64,000 nucleotides of DNA, taken from Xanthobacter agilis. Its GTDB lineage: Bacteria > Pseudomonadota > Alphaproteobacteria > Rhizobiales > Xanthobacteraceae. Where the stretch lies: NCBI RefSeq assembly GCF_021730435.1, contig NZ_JABWGX010000014.1, positions 62,001 through 126,000 of the forward strand, in the 5' to 3' direction. Positions 7,948-16,417 of this stretch are shown one piece after another. The notes beneath the pieces are model-generated. The model was not told the DNA's origin, did not search any database, and saw only the letters and a list, made by a program, of their open reading frames with translations. Both the position numbers and the translations under genes were made by a program. Numbering within the stretch: the stretch's first letter is position 1; every line of letters begins with the position of its first letter.

Positions 7948-9099
7948 TCAGATGCGCAGCCCGGCCTGCTTCAGCAGCGGCAGCACCGCTTCGCCGAAGA
8001 AATCGAGGTCTGGCTTGAAGTCGAAGAAGGCGAGCTGAACGCCGTCGATGCCGGCCTGCTTCAGGCGGATGAGCTTGTCCGCCACCTGCTCGGGCGAGCC
8101 GATGATCTGGATGTTGCCGCCGAGCACCCGGTGCTCGCCCTTGTGGTTCTTCCAGGCCTGGCTGTCGCCGGCGGCGTGGTGGGCGAGGAAGCCCTGCACC
8201 GCCCCGGTATCGGCATGAGCGAGGATGGCGGCGTGATACGCCTTCGCCTCCTGCTCGGTCGGCCGGCAGACGATCATCGGGTTGATGATGGCGCGCACCT
8301 CGCGCCCGGCAGCCTTGGCGCGGGCCTTGAGGTTTGCCACGTGGTCCGGCAACGCGGCGAGCGCCGCCTCGATCTCCGCCCCGGCCGGGCTGGTGATGAA
8401 GACGAGGTCGGAATGCTGGGCGGCATAGTCGAAGCCGGCGGGCGAGCCGGTGGCGTTGACGAGGATCGGACGGCCATATCTGGGCCGCGGCGAGACGTAA
8501 GCCTCCTCCAGCTTCCAGAATTCGCCGTCGATGGTGAAGTTCTCGCTGGAGGCCCATAGCCGTTCGACGATGCCGATGAACTCGGCCGCCCGCGCATAGC
8601 GCGCGTCATGCTCGATCTGGGTGGTGCCGAACATCTTCGGCTCGCGCGGGGCGTAGCCGGTGACCATGTTGATGCCGAAGCGCCCGCCCGAAATGTGGTC
8701 CAGCGTCGCCGCGAACTTGGCGAGGTGCAGCGGGTGCCACGGCCCGTAGAGGATGTGGATGGTGGAGATGAGGATGATCCTCTTCGTCACCGAGGACAGG
8801 GCCGCCACGGTCACGAACGGGTCGATGGCCTGCTCGCGATACTTCAGGTCGCCGCCGTAGCCGTCCTTGCCGATCCACTGGGCAAGGCCGAAGGCGAGGT
8901 CGAAGCCCAGTTCCTCGGCCTTGAGGGTGAGCGCCTTGTTGTAGTCGAAGGTCCAGTCGGTGCTGCGCGGCAGGGTCGAGGGTGACCAGCCGCCGCTCTG
9001 GATGGGCAGGAACAGGCCGAGCAGCAGCGGCTGCTTCAGCGCCTGCGCGAGGGGACTTTCGGGATAGTCCGCGGGCGAGATTGTGATGCGTGCGGTCAT
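7948..9099 (-). CDS. LLM-class FMN-dependent monooxygenase, SfnG/SsuD-like
   Basis: A 383-residue bacterial-luciferase-fold enzyme that uses reduced FMN and O2, typically to break C-S bonds in sulfones or sulfonates. The start at 9099 (MTARITISPADYPESPL) is chosen from the family N-terminus; the open frame extends upstream without homology. Recognisable segments are DWTFDYNKAL, GPWHPLHLAK, HISGGRFGINMVTGY and the EHDARYARAAEF helix. It resembles the dimethylsulfone monooxygenase group and has a close relative at 46731. It sits between the ATPase and the second binding-protein gene of the operon. No dedicated flavin reductase is in this operon; the reductase at 61501 may supply FMNH2. Confidence 0.9.
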   Translation of the reverse strand: MTARITISPADYPESPLAQALKQPLLLGLFLPIQSGGWSPSTLPRSTDWTFDYNKALTLKAEELGFDLAFGLAQWIGKDGYGGDLKYREQAIDPFVTVAALSSVTKRIILISTIHILYGPWHPLHLAKFAATLDHISGGRFGINMVTGYAPREPKMFGTTQIEHDARYARAAEFIGIVERLWASSENFTIDGEFWKLEEAYVSPRPRYGRPILVNATGSPAGFDYAAQHSDLVFITSPAGAEIEAALAALPDHVANLKARAKAAGREVRAIINPMIVCRPTEQEAKAYHAAILAHADTGAVQGFLAHHAAGDSQAWKNHKGEHRVLGGNIQIIGSPEQVADKLIRLKQAGIDGVQLAFFDFKPDLDFFGEAVLPLLKQAGLRI

Positions 9100-9148
9100 G
9101 GTCGGGTCTCCGGATCGGCGCTGCGGCGCCGGACGGGCAGGCAGGGGG

Positions 9149-10159
9149 TCAGGCCGGCTGCAACGCAGCGCTGGCGTTTGGCGCGGGCACGGCGCCGGAT
9201 GCGAGATGGCAGGCCACGAGGTGGCCGTCGCCCGCATCGCTCAGGGCCGGCGCATCAATGGCGCAGCGCGCGACGGCGATGGGGCATCGGGTGTGGAAGC
9301 GGCAGCCCTTGGGCGGCGCGAAGGGGCTCGGCAGGTCGCCGCCGACGATGGTCTTGTCGGCGATACGGCTCACGCCGGGGTCCATGCGCGGCAGCGCCTC
9401 TATGAGCGCGCGGGTGTAGGGATGGAGCGGCGCGCGCCACAGCGTCTCGCGCGGGGCAAGCTCGACGATGCGGCCCAGATACATGATGGCCACCCGGTCG
9501 GCGATGTGCTCCACCACCGAGAGATCGTGGCTGATGAAGAGATAGGCGACGGAGGTTTCACGCTGCACCTTGCGCAGGAGGTTCAGCACCTGCGCCTGCA
9601 GCGACACATCCAGCGCCGACACCGGCTCGTCGCAGACGATCACCGCGGGATCGAGGGCAAGCGCGCGGGCGATGCCGATGCGCTGGCGCTGGCCGCCGGA
9701 GAATTCATGCGGCAGCCGGTCGATGAATTCGGGCCTCAGCCCCACCGCCTCCATGAGGCTCGCCACCCGGGCTCGCCGCTCGGCCTTGCCGCGCACGCCG
9801 TTGAGCTTGAGCGGGGTTTCGAGGATCGTGCCGGCCCGCTGGCGGGGGTCGAGGGCGCCCATGGGGTCCTGAAACACCATCTGCACCTTGGGCCGAAGCG
9901 CCCGCCGCTCGCGGGCGTTGAGCCCGGTGATGTCGTGCCCCTCCACCTTCAGCGCGCCGGACGTGGGCTCGACCAACTGCACGATGGCCTTGGCGAGGGA
10001 GGACTTGCCGCAGCCGGATTCCCCCACCAGCCCCAGCGTCTCGCCGGGGCGGATGGCGAAGGAAACGCCGTCCACCGCCGAGAGGGGCCCCCGGCCGGTG
10101 CGGTAGGAGACCACGAGGTCGCGCACTTCCAAAGCGGGCGTCTGCACGGGCGCGCTCAT
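9149..10159 (-). CDS. peptide-type ABC transporter ATP-binding protein (DppF-like)
   Basis: A 336-residue importer ATPase. Walker [10 protein letters not shown] is at 46-54. The signature FSGGQRQR and Walker B IVCDEPVSALD follow. The C-terminal oligopeptide-transporter extension carries a cysteine cluster (CRFHTRC..). Its start overlaps the stop of the upstream ATPase gene by 4 bases (ATGA), indicating translational coupling. Part of the BCDF transporter encoded from 13090 down to 9149. Confidence 0.95.
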   Translation of the reverse strand: MSAPVQTPALEVRDLVVSYRTGRGPLSAVDGVSFAIRPGETLGLVGESGCGKSSLAKAIVQLVEPTSGALKVEGHDITGLNARERRALRPKVQMVFQDPMGALDPRQRAGTILETPLKLNGVRGKAERRARVASLMEAVGLRPEFIDRLPHEFSGGQRQRIGIARALALDPAVIVCDEPVSALDVSLQAQVLNLLRKVQRETSVAYLFISHDLSVVEHIADRVAIMYLGRIVELAPRETLWRAPLHPYTRALIEALPRMDPGVSRIADKTIVGGDLPSPFAPPKGCRFHTRCPIAVARCAIDAPALSDAGDGHLVACHLASGAVPAPNASAALQPA

Positions 10160-11178
10160 GCCGGCACGCCTTCCAGGACGGGCGCGCGGGGCTTCTCCCC
10201 CGCGAGGCGATCGAGGTGGAGGCAGGCGACGCTGCCGCCACCGCCCACGCCTTCCAGAACCGGCTGGAGCCGCGCGCAGGTCTCGTCCGCATGGGCGCAG
10301 CGCGGCGCGAAGGCGCAGCCGGGCGGCAGGTCGGCCAGGGAGGGCACGATGCCGGGGATTTCGTCCAGCAGCGCGCGCCGCAGGCCGGGCGTGGGGCGGG
10401 CGCGCATCAAGGCCCGGGTGTAGGGATGGAGCGGACGGGCGAACAGGTCGGCCACCGGACGCTCTTCCACCTTGCGGCCGGCATACATGACCAGCACGCG
10501 GTCCGCCGTCTCCGCCACCACGCCGAGGTCGTGGCTGATGAGCAGGAGGCTCATGCCGAACTCCTTCTGGAGCGAGACGATGAGCTTCAGGATCTGCGCC
10601 TGCACGGTGACATCGAGGGCGGTGGTGGGCTCGTCGGCGATCAGCAGGCGCGGATTGGCGGCGATGGCGATGGCGATCATCACCCTCTGGCGCATGCCAC
10701 CGGAGAAATGGTGCGGATAGTCGTCCGCCCGACGATGGGGCTCGGGAATGCGGACGAGGTCGAGCAGCTCCACCGCGCGCCGGTGCAGAGCGGGGCCGCG
10801 CAGGCTCGTGTGGCGCTTCAGGCTCTCGATGATCTGGTCGGCCACCGTGCGCACCGGGTTCAGCGCGGAGAGCGGGTCCTGAAAGATCATGGCGATGCGG
10901 TTGCCGCGCACGTCACGCATGGCGCGCTCGGAGAGGGCCAGCAGGTCCGTGCCCTCGAACCGCACATGGCTTCCCGAAATCTCCGCCGGCGGCGACCGGA
11001 GCAGGCGCAGTAGCGCCATGGCCGTTACCGACTTGCCGCAGCCGCTCTCGCCGACGATGGCGAGCGTCTCGCCGGCCGCGATGTTGAAGGAGAGGCGATC
11101 CACCGCCGTCAGCCGGCCGGCCGGGGTGCGGAAGCGGACGGTGAGGTCTTTGACGTCGAGAAGGGCAGGGCGCGTCAT
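10156..11178 (-). CDS. peptide-type ABC transporter ATP-binding protein (DppD-like)
   Basis: A 340-residue importer ATPase pairing with the gene at 9149. Walker A is GESGCGKSV, the signature FSGGMRQRV, Walker [13 protein letters not shown]. The C-terminal domain has CAFAPRC and a further cysteine pair, as usual in oligopeptide ATPases. The start at 11178 ([16 protein letters not shown]) is chosen because its ATGA overlaps the permease stop; the open frame further upstream is an extension without homology. Confidence 0.95.
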   Translation of the reverse strand: MTRPALLDVKDLTVRFRTPAGRLTAVDRLSFNIAAGETLAIVGESGCGKSVTAMALLRLLRSPPAEISGSHVRFEGTDLLALSERAMRDVRGNRIAMIFQDPLSALNPVRTVADQIIESLKRHTSLRGPALHRRAVELLDLVRIPEPHRRADDYPHHFSGGMRQRVMIAIAIAANPRLLIADEPTTALDVTVQAQILKLIVSLQKEFGMSLLLISHDLGVVAETADRVLVMYAGRKVEERPVADLFARPLHPYTRALMRARPTPGLRRALLDEIPGIVPSLADLPPGCAFAPRCAHADETCARLQPVLEGVGGGGSVACLHLDRLAGEKPRAPVLEGVPA

Positions 11179-12092
11179 GTCAGCGACACCCGCGGGTTGA
11201 GCACGTCGTTGAGGCCGTTGCCGAGCAGGTTCAGCGCCATGACGGTGAGCGAGATGGCAAGGCCGGGCAAAGCGGTCATGTACCAAGCGGTGCGCAGCAC
11301 CTCGCGGCCGGAGCCGATCATGCTGCCCCAGGAGATGAGGTTGGGATCACCGAGGCCGAGGAACGAGAGCGCCGCCTCCGTGAGGATGGCGGAGGCGACG
11401 AGGATCGAGCCCGCCACCACCACCGGCGAGATGGCATTGGGCAATATGTGGGTGAGGATGATGCGGAAATGTCCCATGCCCATCACCCGCGCCGCCTGCA
11501 CGAATTCCGCATCGCGCAGCCGCAGCGCCTCGGCCCGTACCAGCCGGGCGACCTGCGGCCAGGAGGTCACGGCGATGCCGAGCACGATGGACGAGACCGA
11601 GGGGGTAAGGATCGCCACCACCACCACCACGAACACGAGCGGCGGCATGGTCTGGAACACTTCGGTGATGCGGGTGAGCACCTGGTCCACCCAGCCGCCG
11701 AAATAGCCCGACAGCGCGCCGAACACGACGCCCAGCGCCACCGCGAGCCCGGCGGCGGCGAGGCCGACCGCCAGCGAGACGCGCGCCGCATAGACGAGGC
11801 CGACGAGGATGTCCCGGCCCAGCATGTCCGTGCCGAGCGGGTATTCCGCCGAGGTTAAGGGCCACATGAACGGTCGGGCCACCATGTCCAGCGGATCGCC
11901 GGGGAAGATCTGCCCCGCGAACAGCGCGGCGCCGGCCACCAAGGCGAGGCCAATGCTGCCGGCAAGGGCGGTGCGGCTGCGCAGGAAGCGATAGCCGAAG
12001 GAGGAGGTGCGCACCGCGCGGCGCGGCTTCGGCGCGGCGGGGGCCGAAGCCGCGGCGGCGCGGGGAAGGATGTCGGTGGCGTCGAGGCTCAT
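11175..12092 (-). CDS. peptide-type ABC transporter permease (DppC-like)
   Basis: A 305-residue inner-membrane permease. There is a cytoplasmic N-terminus of about 45 residues, a first membrane segment (ALAGSIGLALVAGAALFAG) and the DppC-type landmark YPLGTDMLGRDIL. The EAA loop region (ARVMGMGHFRII..) and the family C-terminus (GNGLNDVLNPRV) are also present. The start at 12092 overlaps the preceding permease stop as ATGA. It forms the membrane pore with the gene at 12089. Confidence 0.95.
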   Translation of the reverse strand: MSLDATDILPRAAAASAPAAPKPRRAVRTSSFGYRFLRSRTALAGSIGLALVAGAALFAGQIFPGDPLDMVARPFMWPLTSAEYPLGTDMLGRDILVGLVYAARVSLAVGLAAAGLAVALGVVFGALSGYFGGWVDQVLTRITEVFQTMPPLVFVVVVVAILTPSVSSIVLGIAVTSWPQVARLVRAEALRLRDAEFVQAARVMGMGHFRIILTHILPNAISPVVVAGSILVASAILTEAALSFLGLGDPNLISWGSMIGSGREVLRTAWYMTALPGLAISLTVMALNLLGNGLNDVLNPRVSLT

Positions 12093-13090
12093 CGCACGTC
12101 GATCCTCGGGTCGAGCAGGGCGTAGACGAGATCGGTCGCGAGGTTCGAGACGATCACCAGGAAGGAGGAGAAGAACAGCACCCCCAGCAGCAGGTTGATG
12201 TCGCGCTGGAACACCGCATCGAAGGCTAGCCGGCCCATGCCGGGCCAGGCGAACACGGTTTCGATCACCACCGACCCCGAGAGCAGCGTGCCGAGCTGCA
12301 GGCCGGTCATGGTGACGATGGGCAGGAGCGCATTGCGCAGCACGTGGCGCACGGCGATGGGCAAAGGTGCGATGCCCTTGGCGCGGGCGGTGCGCACGAA
12401 GTCCAGTTCCTGCACTTCCAGCATGGCCGAGCGGGTGAGGCGCGTGTAGATGGCGATGTAGAAGAAGGCCAGCGACAGCACCGGCAGCACCATGTGCAGC
12501 GCCACGTCGCCGACCGCCGCAAGCCCGGTATGGACCTGCTGCAGGTCGCGCATGCCGCCCGCCGGCAGCCAGCGCAGCTCCACCGAGAACAGCACGATCA
12601 GCATCAGCCCCACCCAGAAGAGCGGCGTGGCGAAGCCAATGGTGGAGAAGGCGGAGAGCACGCCGTCCGGCCAGCGCCCGCGCCATTGCGCGCTGATGGC
12701 GCCGAACAGTATGCCGAGCGCCACCGCCAGCACGAGGCTGGAGAGCATGAGCAGCGCGGTGTTGGGCGCGCGGGTCAGGATGAGGTCCAGCACCGGCATG
12801 GAATTGCGGAACGAATAGCCGAGATTGAGCTGGAATAGCTGGCCCATATATTTGAGGAACTGCACCAGCAGCGGCTCGTCGAGCCCGAACTGCTGGCGCA
12901 GCATGGCCATGTATTCGGGCGTCGCGGAGCCCGCCTCCCCGGCCATCACCTCGGCGAGGTCGCCGGGGGCGAGGCGCAGGAAGAAGAAGTTCAGCACCAC
13001 GATGGCGAGGATGGTGGGCACCACCTGCACCACGCGCAGGCCGAGATAGCGCAGCACCCGCCCCTCGGGCAGCTGAAGGGCGCGCGCCAT
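12089..13090 (-). CDS. peptide-type ABC transporter permease (DppB-like)
   Basis: A 333-residue inner-membrane permease with the usual N-terminal segment (VVPTILAIVVLNFFFLRLAPGD) followed by a large periplasmic loop, then LLMLSSLVLAVALGILFG and further helices. The EAA-type loop (RTARAKGIAPLPI) and the C-terminal DPRIDVR match the DppB family. Only one base separates its start from the stop of the binding-protein gene at 13092, so the two are tightly linked. Confidence 0.95.
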   Translation of the reverse strand: MARALQLPEGRVLRYLGLRVVQVVPTILAIVVLNFFFLRLAPGDLAEVMAGEAGSATPEYMAMLRQQFGLDEPLLVQFLKYMGQLFQLNLGYSFRNSMPVLDLILTRAPNTALLMLSSLVLAVALGILFGAISAQWRGRWPDGVLSAFSTIGFATPLFWVGLMLIVLFSVELRWLPAGGMRDLQQVHTGLAAVGDVALHMVLPVLSLAFFYIAIYTRLTRSAMLEVQELDFVRTARAKGIAPLPIAVRHVLRNALLPIVTMTGLQLGTLLSGSVVIETVFAWPGMGRLAFDAVFQRDINLLLGVLFFSSFLVIVSNLATDLVYALLDPRIDVR

Positions 13091-13091
13091 C

Positions 13092-14705
13092 TCAGGCCCC
13101 CACCCACACGGTCTTCAGCGACTGGTAGCCGCCGAACGGAGCGAGATCGATGCCCGAGAGCTTCGCCGAATAGGCGCGGTAGAAGGTGAGCTCCAGCAGA
13201 TTCACGGAGGGCAGCTTCACCTGCGCGAGGCGCTGCAATTCGCGGATGTCGGCGTTGCGCTTCTCCACGTCGCCCTCGGTCTGGATGCGCTCGATGACCG
13301 CGTCGATCTCCGGGTCGGCGATCCCCGAGGCGTTGGACGAGGGCGTACCTTTCTTGATCGCCTGGCTCCAATAGCGCCGCTGCACGCCGATCTGCGGATC
13401 GGGATAGGCGGAATACCAGGCGCTGTGGGTGTCGAAATCGTATTCGGTGAAGACCACCTTGATGTAAGTGGGCAGATCGTAGTTGCGCAGCGTGACTTCG
13501 ACGCCGATGCGCTTCAGCGCCTGCTTGAAGTATTCGCCCGCCCGCCGGTAATCCTCGCCATAGGCGGAGGGGATGTGGTCGATGCGCAGGCGTACGCCGT
13601 CCGCGCCTTTCTTCAGCCCGGCGGCATCCAGCAGCGCCTCGGCCTTGGCGATGTTGTAGTCATATTGCGGAAGATCGGGCGCGAAGAACTGGGTCTGGTA
13701 GCTCGGCACGGGCCCGGCGGCGGGCTTGGCGAGGCCGTAGAACACGGTTTCGGCCAGCGCCTTGCGGTTCAGCGCGTGGGCGAAGGCCTGCCGCACCCGG
13801 ATGTCGCCGAACGGCTCACGGCGCAGGTTGAAGTCGAAGAAATACATGGGCGCCGGCCCCTCGAAGCCGCGCGTCTCCACCACGAGGTCTTTGGACGCCT
13901 TGATGCGTGCCACGTCCGAAAGCGGCACGGGATTGAGCGGGATGTATTGCGCCTCTCCGGTTTCCAGCGCCGCCGCGCGGGAGGCAGGATCGCGGATGAT
14001 GCGGAACACCACCCGGTCGAGATACGGCCGGCCCTTGTCCCAGTAATTGGGATTGCGTTCCAGAACGATGCGCTCGCCCTTCACCCACTCCTTGAAGACA
14101 AAGGCGCCGGTGCCGATGGGCTTGCCGTTCAGGGGATTGGTGAGGGGGTTGGTCCCTTCGTAGAGATGCTTAGGCAGGATCTGCGTCTCGGTGCCGTTGA
14201 AGGCCGCCCACACCACTGGCGAGGGGCGCGAGAAGCGCAGCACCGCCGTGTGCGGATCGGGCGTGTCCACGGCGGTGAGATTGGCGAACACCGCATTGCC
14301 GCGCGGGTGCACCTTCTTCGTCACTTCGAGGAGGGAATAGGCGACGTCCGCCGAGGTGAAGGGCGTGCCGTCATGCCAGGTCACGTCGTTGCGGAGGCGG
14401 AAGGTGATGACGGTGCCGTTCGCCGAGGTCTCCCAGGACGTGGCGAGGCTCGGCTTGAGCTTGAAGCCCTCGTCATACTCCACGAGCCCGTCGAAGATGT
14501 TGGCCGAGACCGCCACCGCCGGCGCGGAGATGGTGAGGCCGGCGACGAGGCCTGCCGGCTCGGGATCGAGCACGGCAACGAGGGTGCCTCCGGCGGCCGG
14601 GGCTGCGCCCGCCCGGCGCGCGGCTGCCGGCAGGAGGAGGGAGGCGCCGGCGCCGGCAAGGAGCGTGCGACGGGACAGGGCTAGGGTCTCGAAGGGGGAC
14701 GTCAT
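13092..14705 (-). CDS. ABC transporter substrate-binding protein, peptide type (SBP_bac_5)
   Basis: A 537-residue receptor of the operon's transporter. The start at 14705 yields a twin-arginine-like signal (LSRRTLLAGAGASLLL) ending near AGAAPA; upstream in-frame sequence is not homologous. Landmarks are KPSLATSWETSANG, VTWHDGTPFTSADVAYS and GTGAFVFKEWVKG. The protein has one internal Met and no Cys. It lies directly downstream of the DszC-like monooxygenase gene and upstream of the permeases. The ligand is unknown but expected to be the organosulfur substrate of the linked monooxygenases. Confidence 0.93.
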   Translation of the reverse strand: MTSPFETLALSRRTLLAGAGASLLLPAAARRAGAAPAAGGTLVAVLDPEPAGLVAGLTISAPAVAVSANIFDGLVEYDEGFKLKPSLATSWETSANGTVITFRLRNDVTWHDGTPFTSADVAYSLLEVTKKVHPRGNAVFANLTAVDTPDPHTAVLRFSRPSPVVWAAFNGTETQILPKHLYEGTNPLTNPLNGKPIGTGAFVFKEWVKGERIVLERNPNYWDKGRPYLDRVVFRIIRDPASRAAALETGEAQYIPLNPVPLSDVARIKASKDLVVETRGFEGPAPMYFFDFNLRREPFGDIRVRQAFAHALNRKALAETVFYGLAKPAAGPVPSYQTQFFAPDLPQYDYNIAKAEALLDAAGLKKGADGVRLRIDHIPSAYGEDYRRAGEYFKQALKRIGVEVTLRNYDLPTYIKVVFTEYDFDTHSAWYSAYPDPQIGVQRRYWSQAIKKGTPSSNASGIADPEIDAVIERIQTEGDVEKRNADIRELQRLAQVKLPSVNLLELTFYRAYSAKLSGIDLAPFGGYQSLKTVWVGA

Positions 14706-14766
14706 CGGGCTTTCGGGTCTCGGATGGGGTTGGGCGCTGAGGGGCCGGACCACGCCGGCCCCTGGC

Positions 14767-16008
14767 TCAGAAGAAGCTCGAGGGCGGCAGGGGCGTGCCG
14801 TCGATGGCGTGGAGCCCGAGCAGGCGCGCCTTGTAGGACCGCGGATTGTGCGAGGCGAGGGTGCGGGCATTGCGCCAGTGGCGGTCCAGATTGACTGCGC
14901 GGTGGGCCGCCGAGGCGCCGCCCACATCGAACAGCTGGCTGGCCGAGCGCAGGGTGAGATCATCGATGATGACCTTGGCCCGCGCCGCCTTGAGCGCCGC
15001 CCCGTGGGCCGCCGCGTTCACCTCTTCCGAAGACGCGCCGGACGCGCGCAGCGCATCGGCGGCATCGAGCGCATCGGCGGTGGCGAGCACCAGTGCTTCC
15101 GCCGCATAGGCCGCCGCCGAGATTTCGCCGAGCGCCTGCTGGAGGATGGGATCTTCCGTGGCGACGGCCGTCGGCGCGAAGAAATAGGTGTGCTTGCGGC
15201 TCTTGAGCAGGGCCGTCGCATCCCGCAGCACGGCGGCGAGGATGCCGGCGTTGACCGTGGTGAGGTAAAGCTGTGGCAGGGTGCTGGAATAGGCCGTACC
15301 GTAGCCGACGCTGGTGCCGTCCGGCACCACTTCGTCCGGCTCGACGCGCACGTCGTTGAAGATGGTGGTGCCCGACCCGGTGAGGCGCTGGCCGATGCCG
15401 TCCCAGTCATCGACGATCTCGATGCCCTCGCGCTTCACCGGCAGGATGAGGGAGGCGTTGCCGCCCTCCGGCGTCGCCACCCGCACCAGCACGAGATCGG
15501 AGAAGATGGTGCCGGTGGAATAGTATTTGCGGCCGCTGATGCGCCAGCCGTCGCCGTCCGGGCGCAGAACGGTGGCGAATGGGGAGCCGCCCACCACCTT
15601 GGCGTCGCTCTCCGTATTGGCGAGGCCGACGATGGCCCCTTCCGCCACGGCGCGGCGCCATCCCTCTTCCGCGGCATTGCGCGGGGTGCGCGCGTAGCGC
15701 TCCACGAAGGTGAAATGATTGCGCAGGATGTGCGCCACGTTGGCGTCCGCCGTGGCGAGACGCAGCACGACCCCGAACAGCTCGCGGAACGAGACACCGG
15801 CTCCGCCCGCCTCGACCGGCAGGCGCAGGGCGCCGAGCTTCGTAGAGCGGATCAGTCCCAGCGGCTCGTGCGGCAGGATGCGCTCGTACTCGCGCTGGGC
15901 AGAGCCCGCCGCGATGGTGTCGAACAGGGCATCAAGCGCCGGCGCGTCCGGGCGCAGCGGTCCGCCGAGAAGGGTCGCGGCGGCGGAGGGGACGACGATT
16001 TCGTTCAT
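14767..16008 (-). CDS. acyl-CoA dehydrogenase-fold flavin monooxygenase (DszC/SfnC-like)
   Basis: A 413-residue protein of the acyl-CoA dehydrogenase superfamily branch that includes dibenzothiophene monooxygenase DszC and SfnC. It is expected to use reduced flavin from a partner reductase to oxygenate an organosulfur compound. Family segments visible are GALRLPVEAGGAG, GRKYYSTGTIFSD, IVDDWDGIGQRLTGSGT and the C-terminal NLDRHWRNARTLASHNP. The start at 16008 (MNEIVVPS) is chosen from the homologous N-terminus. It is the first gene of the operon running to 5521, with the AT-rich element about 155 bases upstream. It has only its initiator Met and no Cys, and two paralogues in the window (32911 and 48615). 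Confidence 0.92.
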   Translation of the reverse strand: MNEIVVPSAAATLLGGPLRPDAPALDALFDTIAAGSAQREYERILPHEPLGLIRSTKLGALRLPVEAGGAGVSFRELFGVVLRLATADANVAHILRNHFTFVERYARTPRNAAEEGWRRAVAEGAIVGLANTESDAKVVGGSPFATVLRPDGDGWRISGRKYYSTGTIFSDLVLVRVATPEGGNASLILPVKREGIEIVDDWDGIGQRLTGSGTTIFNDVRVEPDEVVPDGTSVGYGTAYSSTLPQLYLTTVNAGILAAVLRDATALLKSRKHTYFFAPTAVATEDPILQQALGEISAAAYAAEALVLATADALDAADALRASGASSEEVNAAAHGAALKAARAKVIIDDLTLRSASQLFDVGGASAAHRAVNLDRHWRNARTLASHNPRSYKARLLGLHAIDGTPLPPSSFF

Positions 16009-16164
16009 GGCTGGGTCCGAAGTGGCGGGTCCGACGGAAAGGAGCGTTGGAAAGGGCCGGAGGGGCACCCGGCGCGCTTCGAGCGGAGCGCTTCGCAGGT
16101 CAGGCTCAACACCGGAATTCCGGTCCGGCGCGACGCATGGGCGAAGAGACGGTCAGCATATCCC

Positions 16165-16200
16165 TTAAACTTAGTTTGTCGATCGTTTTAATGTAATTAA
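16165..16200. promoter_or_regulatory. AT-rich putative operator 3
   Basis: AT-rich stretch containing TTTGTCGATCGTTTTAATG, with the GTCnATMR core. It is the only such stretch between the encapsulin operon (ending at 16418) and the minus-strand operon beginning at 16008, so it most likely controls the latter. About 180 bases between here and the next hairpin show no gene. Confidence 0.6.
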
Positions 16201-16381
16201 ATGTCCACGAGTTGGACGTGGAATGGCCGTGCGGCCCTGCGCAGGGCGTCGGCTCGATGGGAAAGCTGACGAGAAATCCCCTTCTGCGGTCTCTGGCGGA
16301 GCAGGGGTTTCTTGGGGGGCGTGCCGGGGCCGCAGAAGTGCGGCTGAATTCTCAACGTTCGTCGGGCTTGGCGCCCGGCCT

Positions 16382-16414
16382 CTCCCGCCCCGGCGATGGG
16401 GCCGGGGCGGGGAG
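16382..16414 (-). terminator. GC hairpin after encapsulin operon
   Basis: CTCCCGCCCCGGC (16382-16394) pairs with GCCGGGGCGGGGAG (16401-16414) apart from one bulged G, with a 6-base loop. It lies immediately downstream of the cysteine desulfurase stop on the minus strand. There is no T tract, so it may act as a 3'-end stabiliser rather than a strict intrinsic terminator. Confidence 0.5.
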
Positions 16415-16417
16415 GGG

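Noticed and set aside
6251-8038. 595-codon plus-strand open frame opposite the binding-protein gene
   Set aside because: Antisense shadow; translation is His/Arg/Gly-rich without a recognisable domain, and the minus-strand product is a certain SBP.
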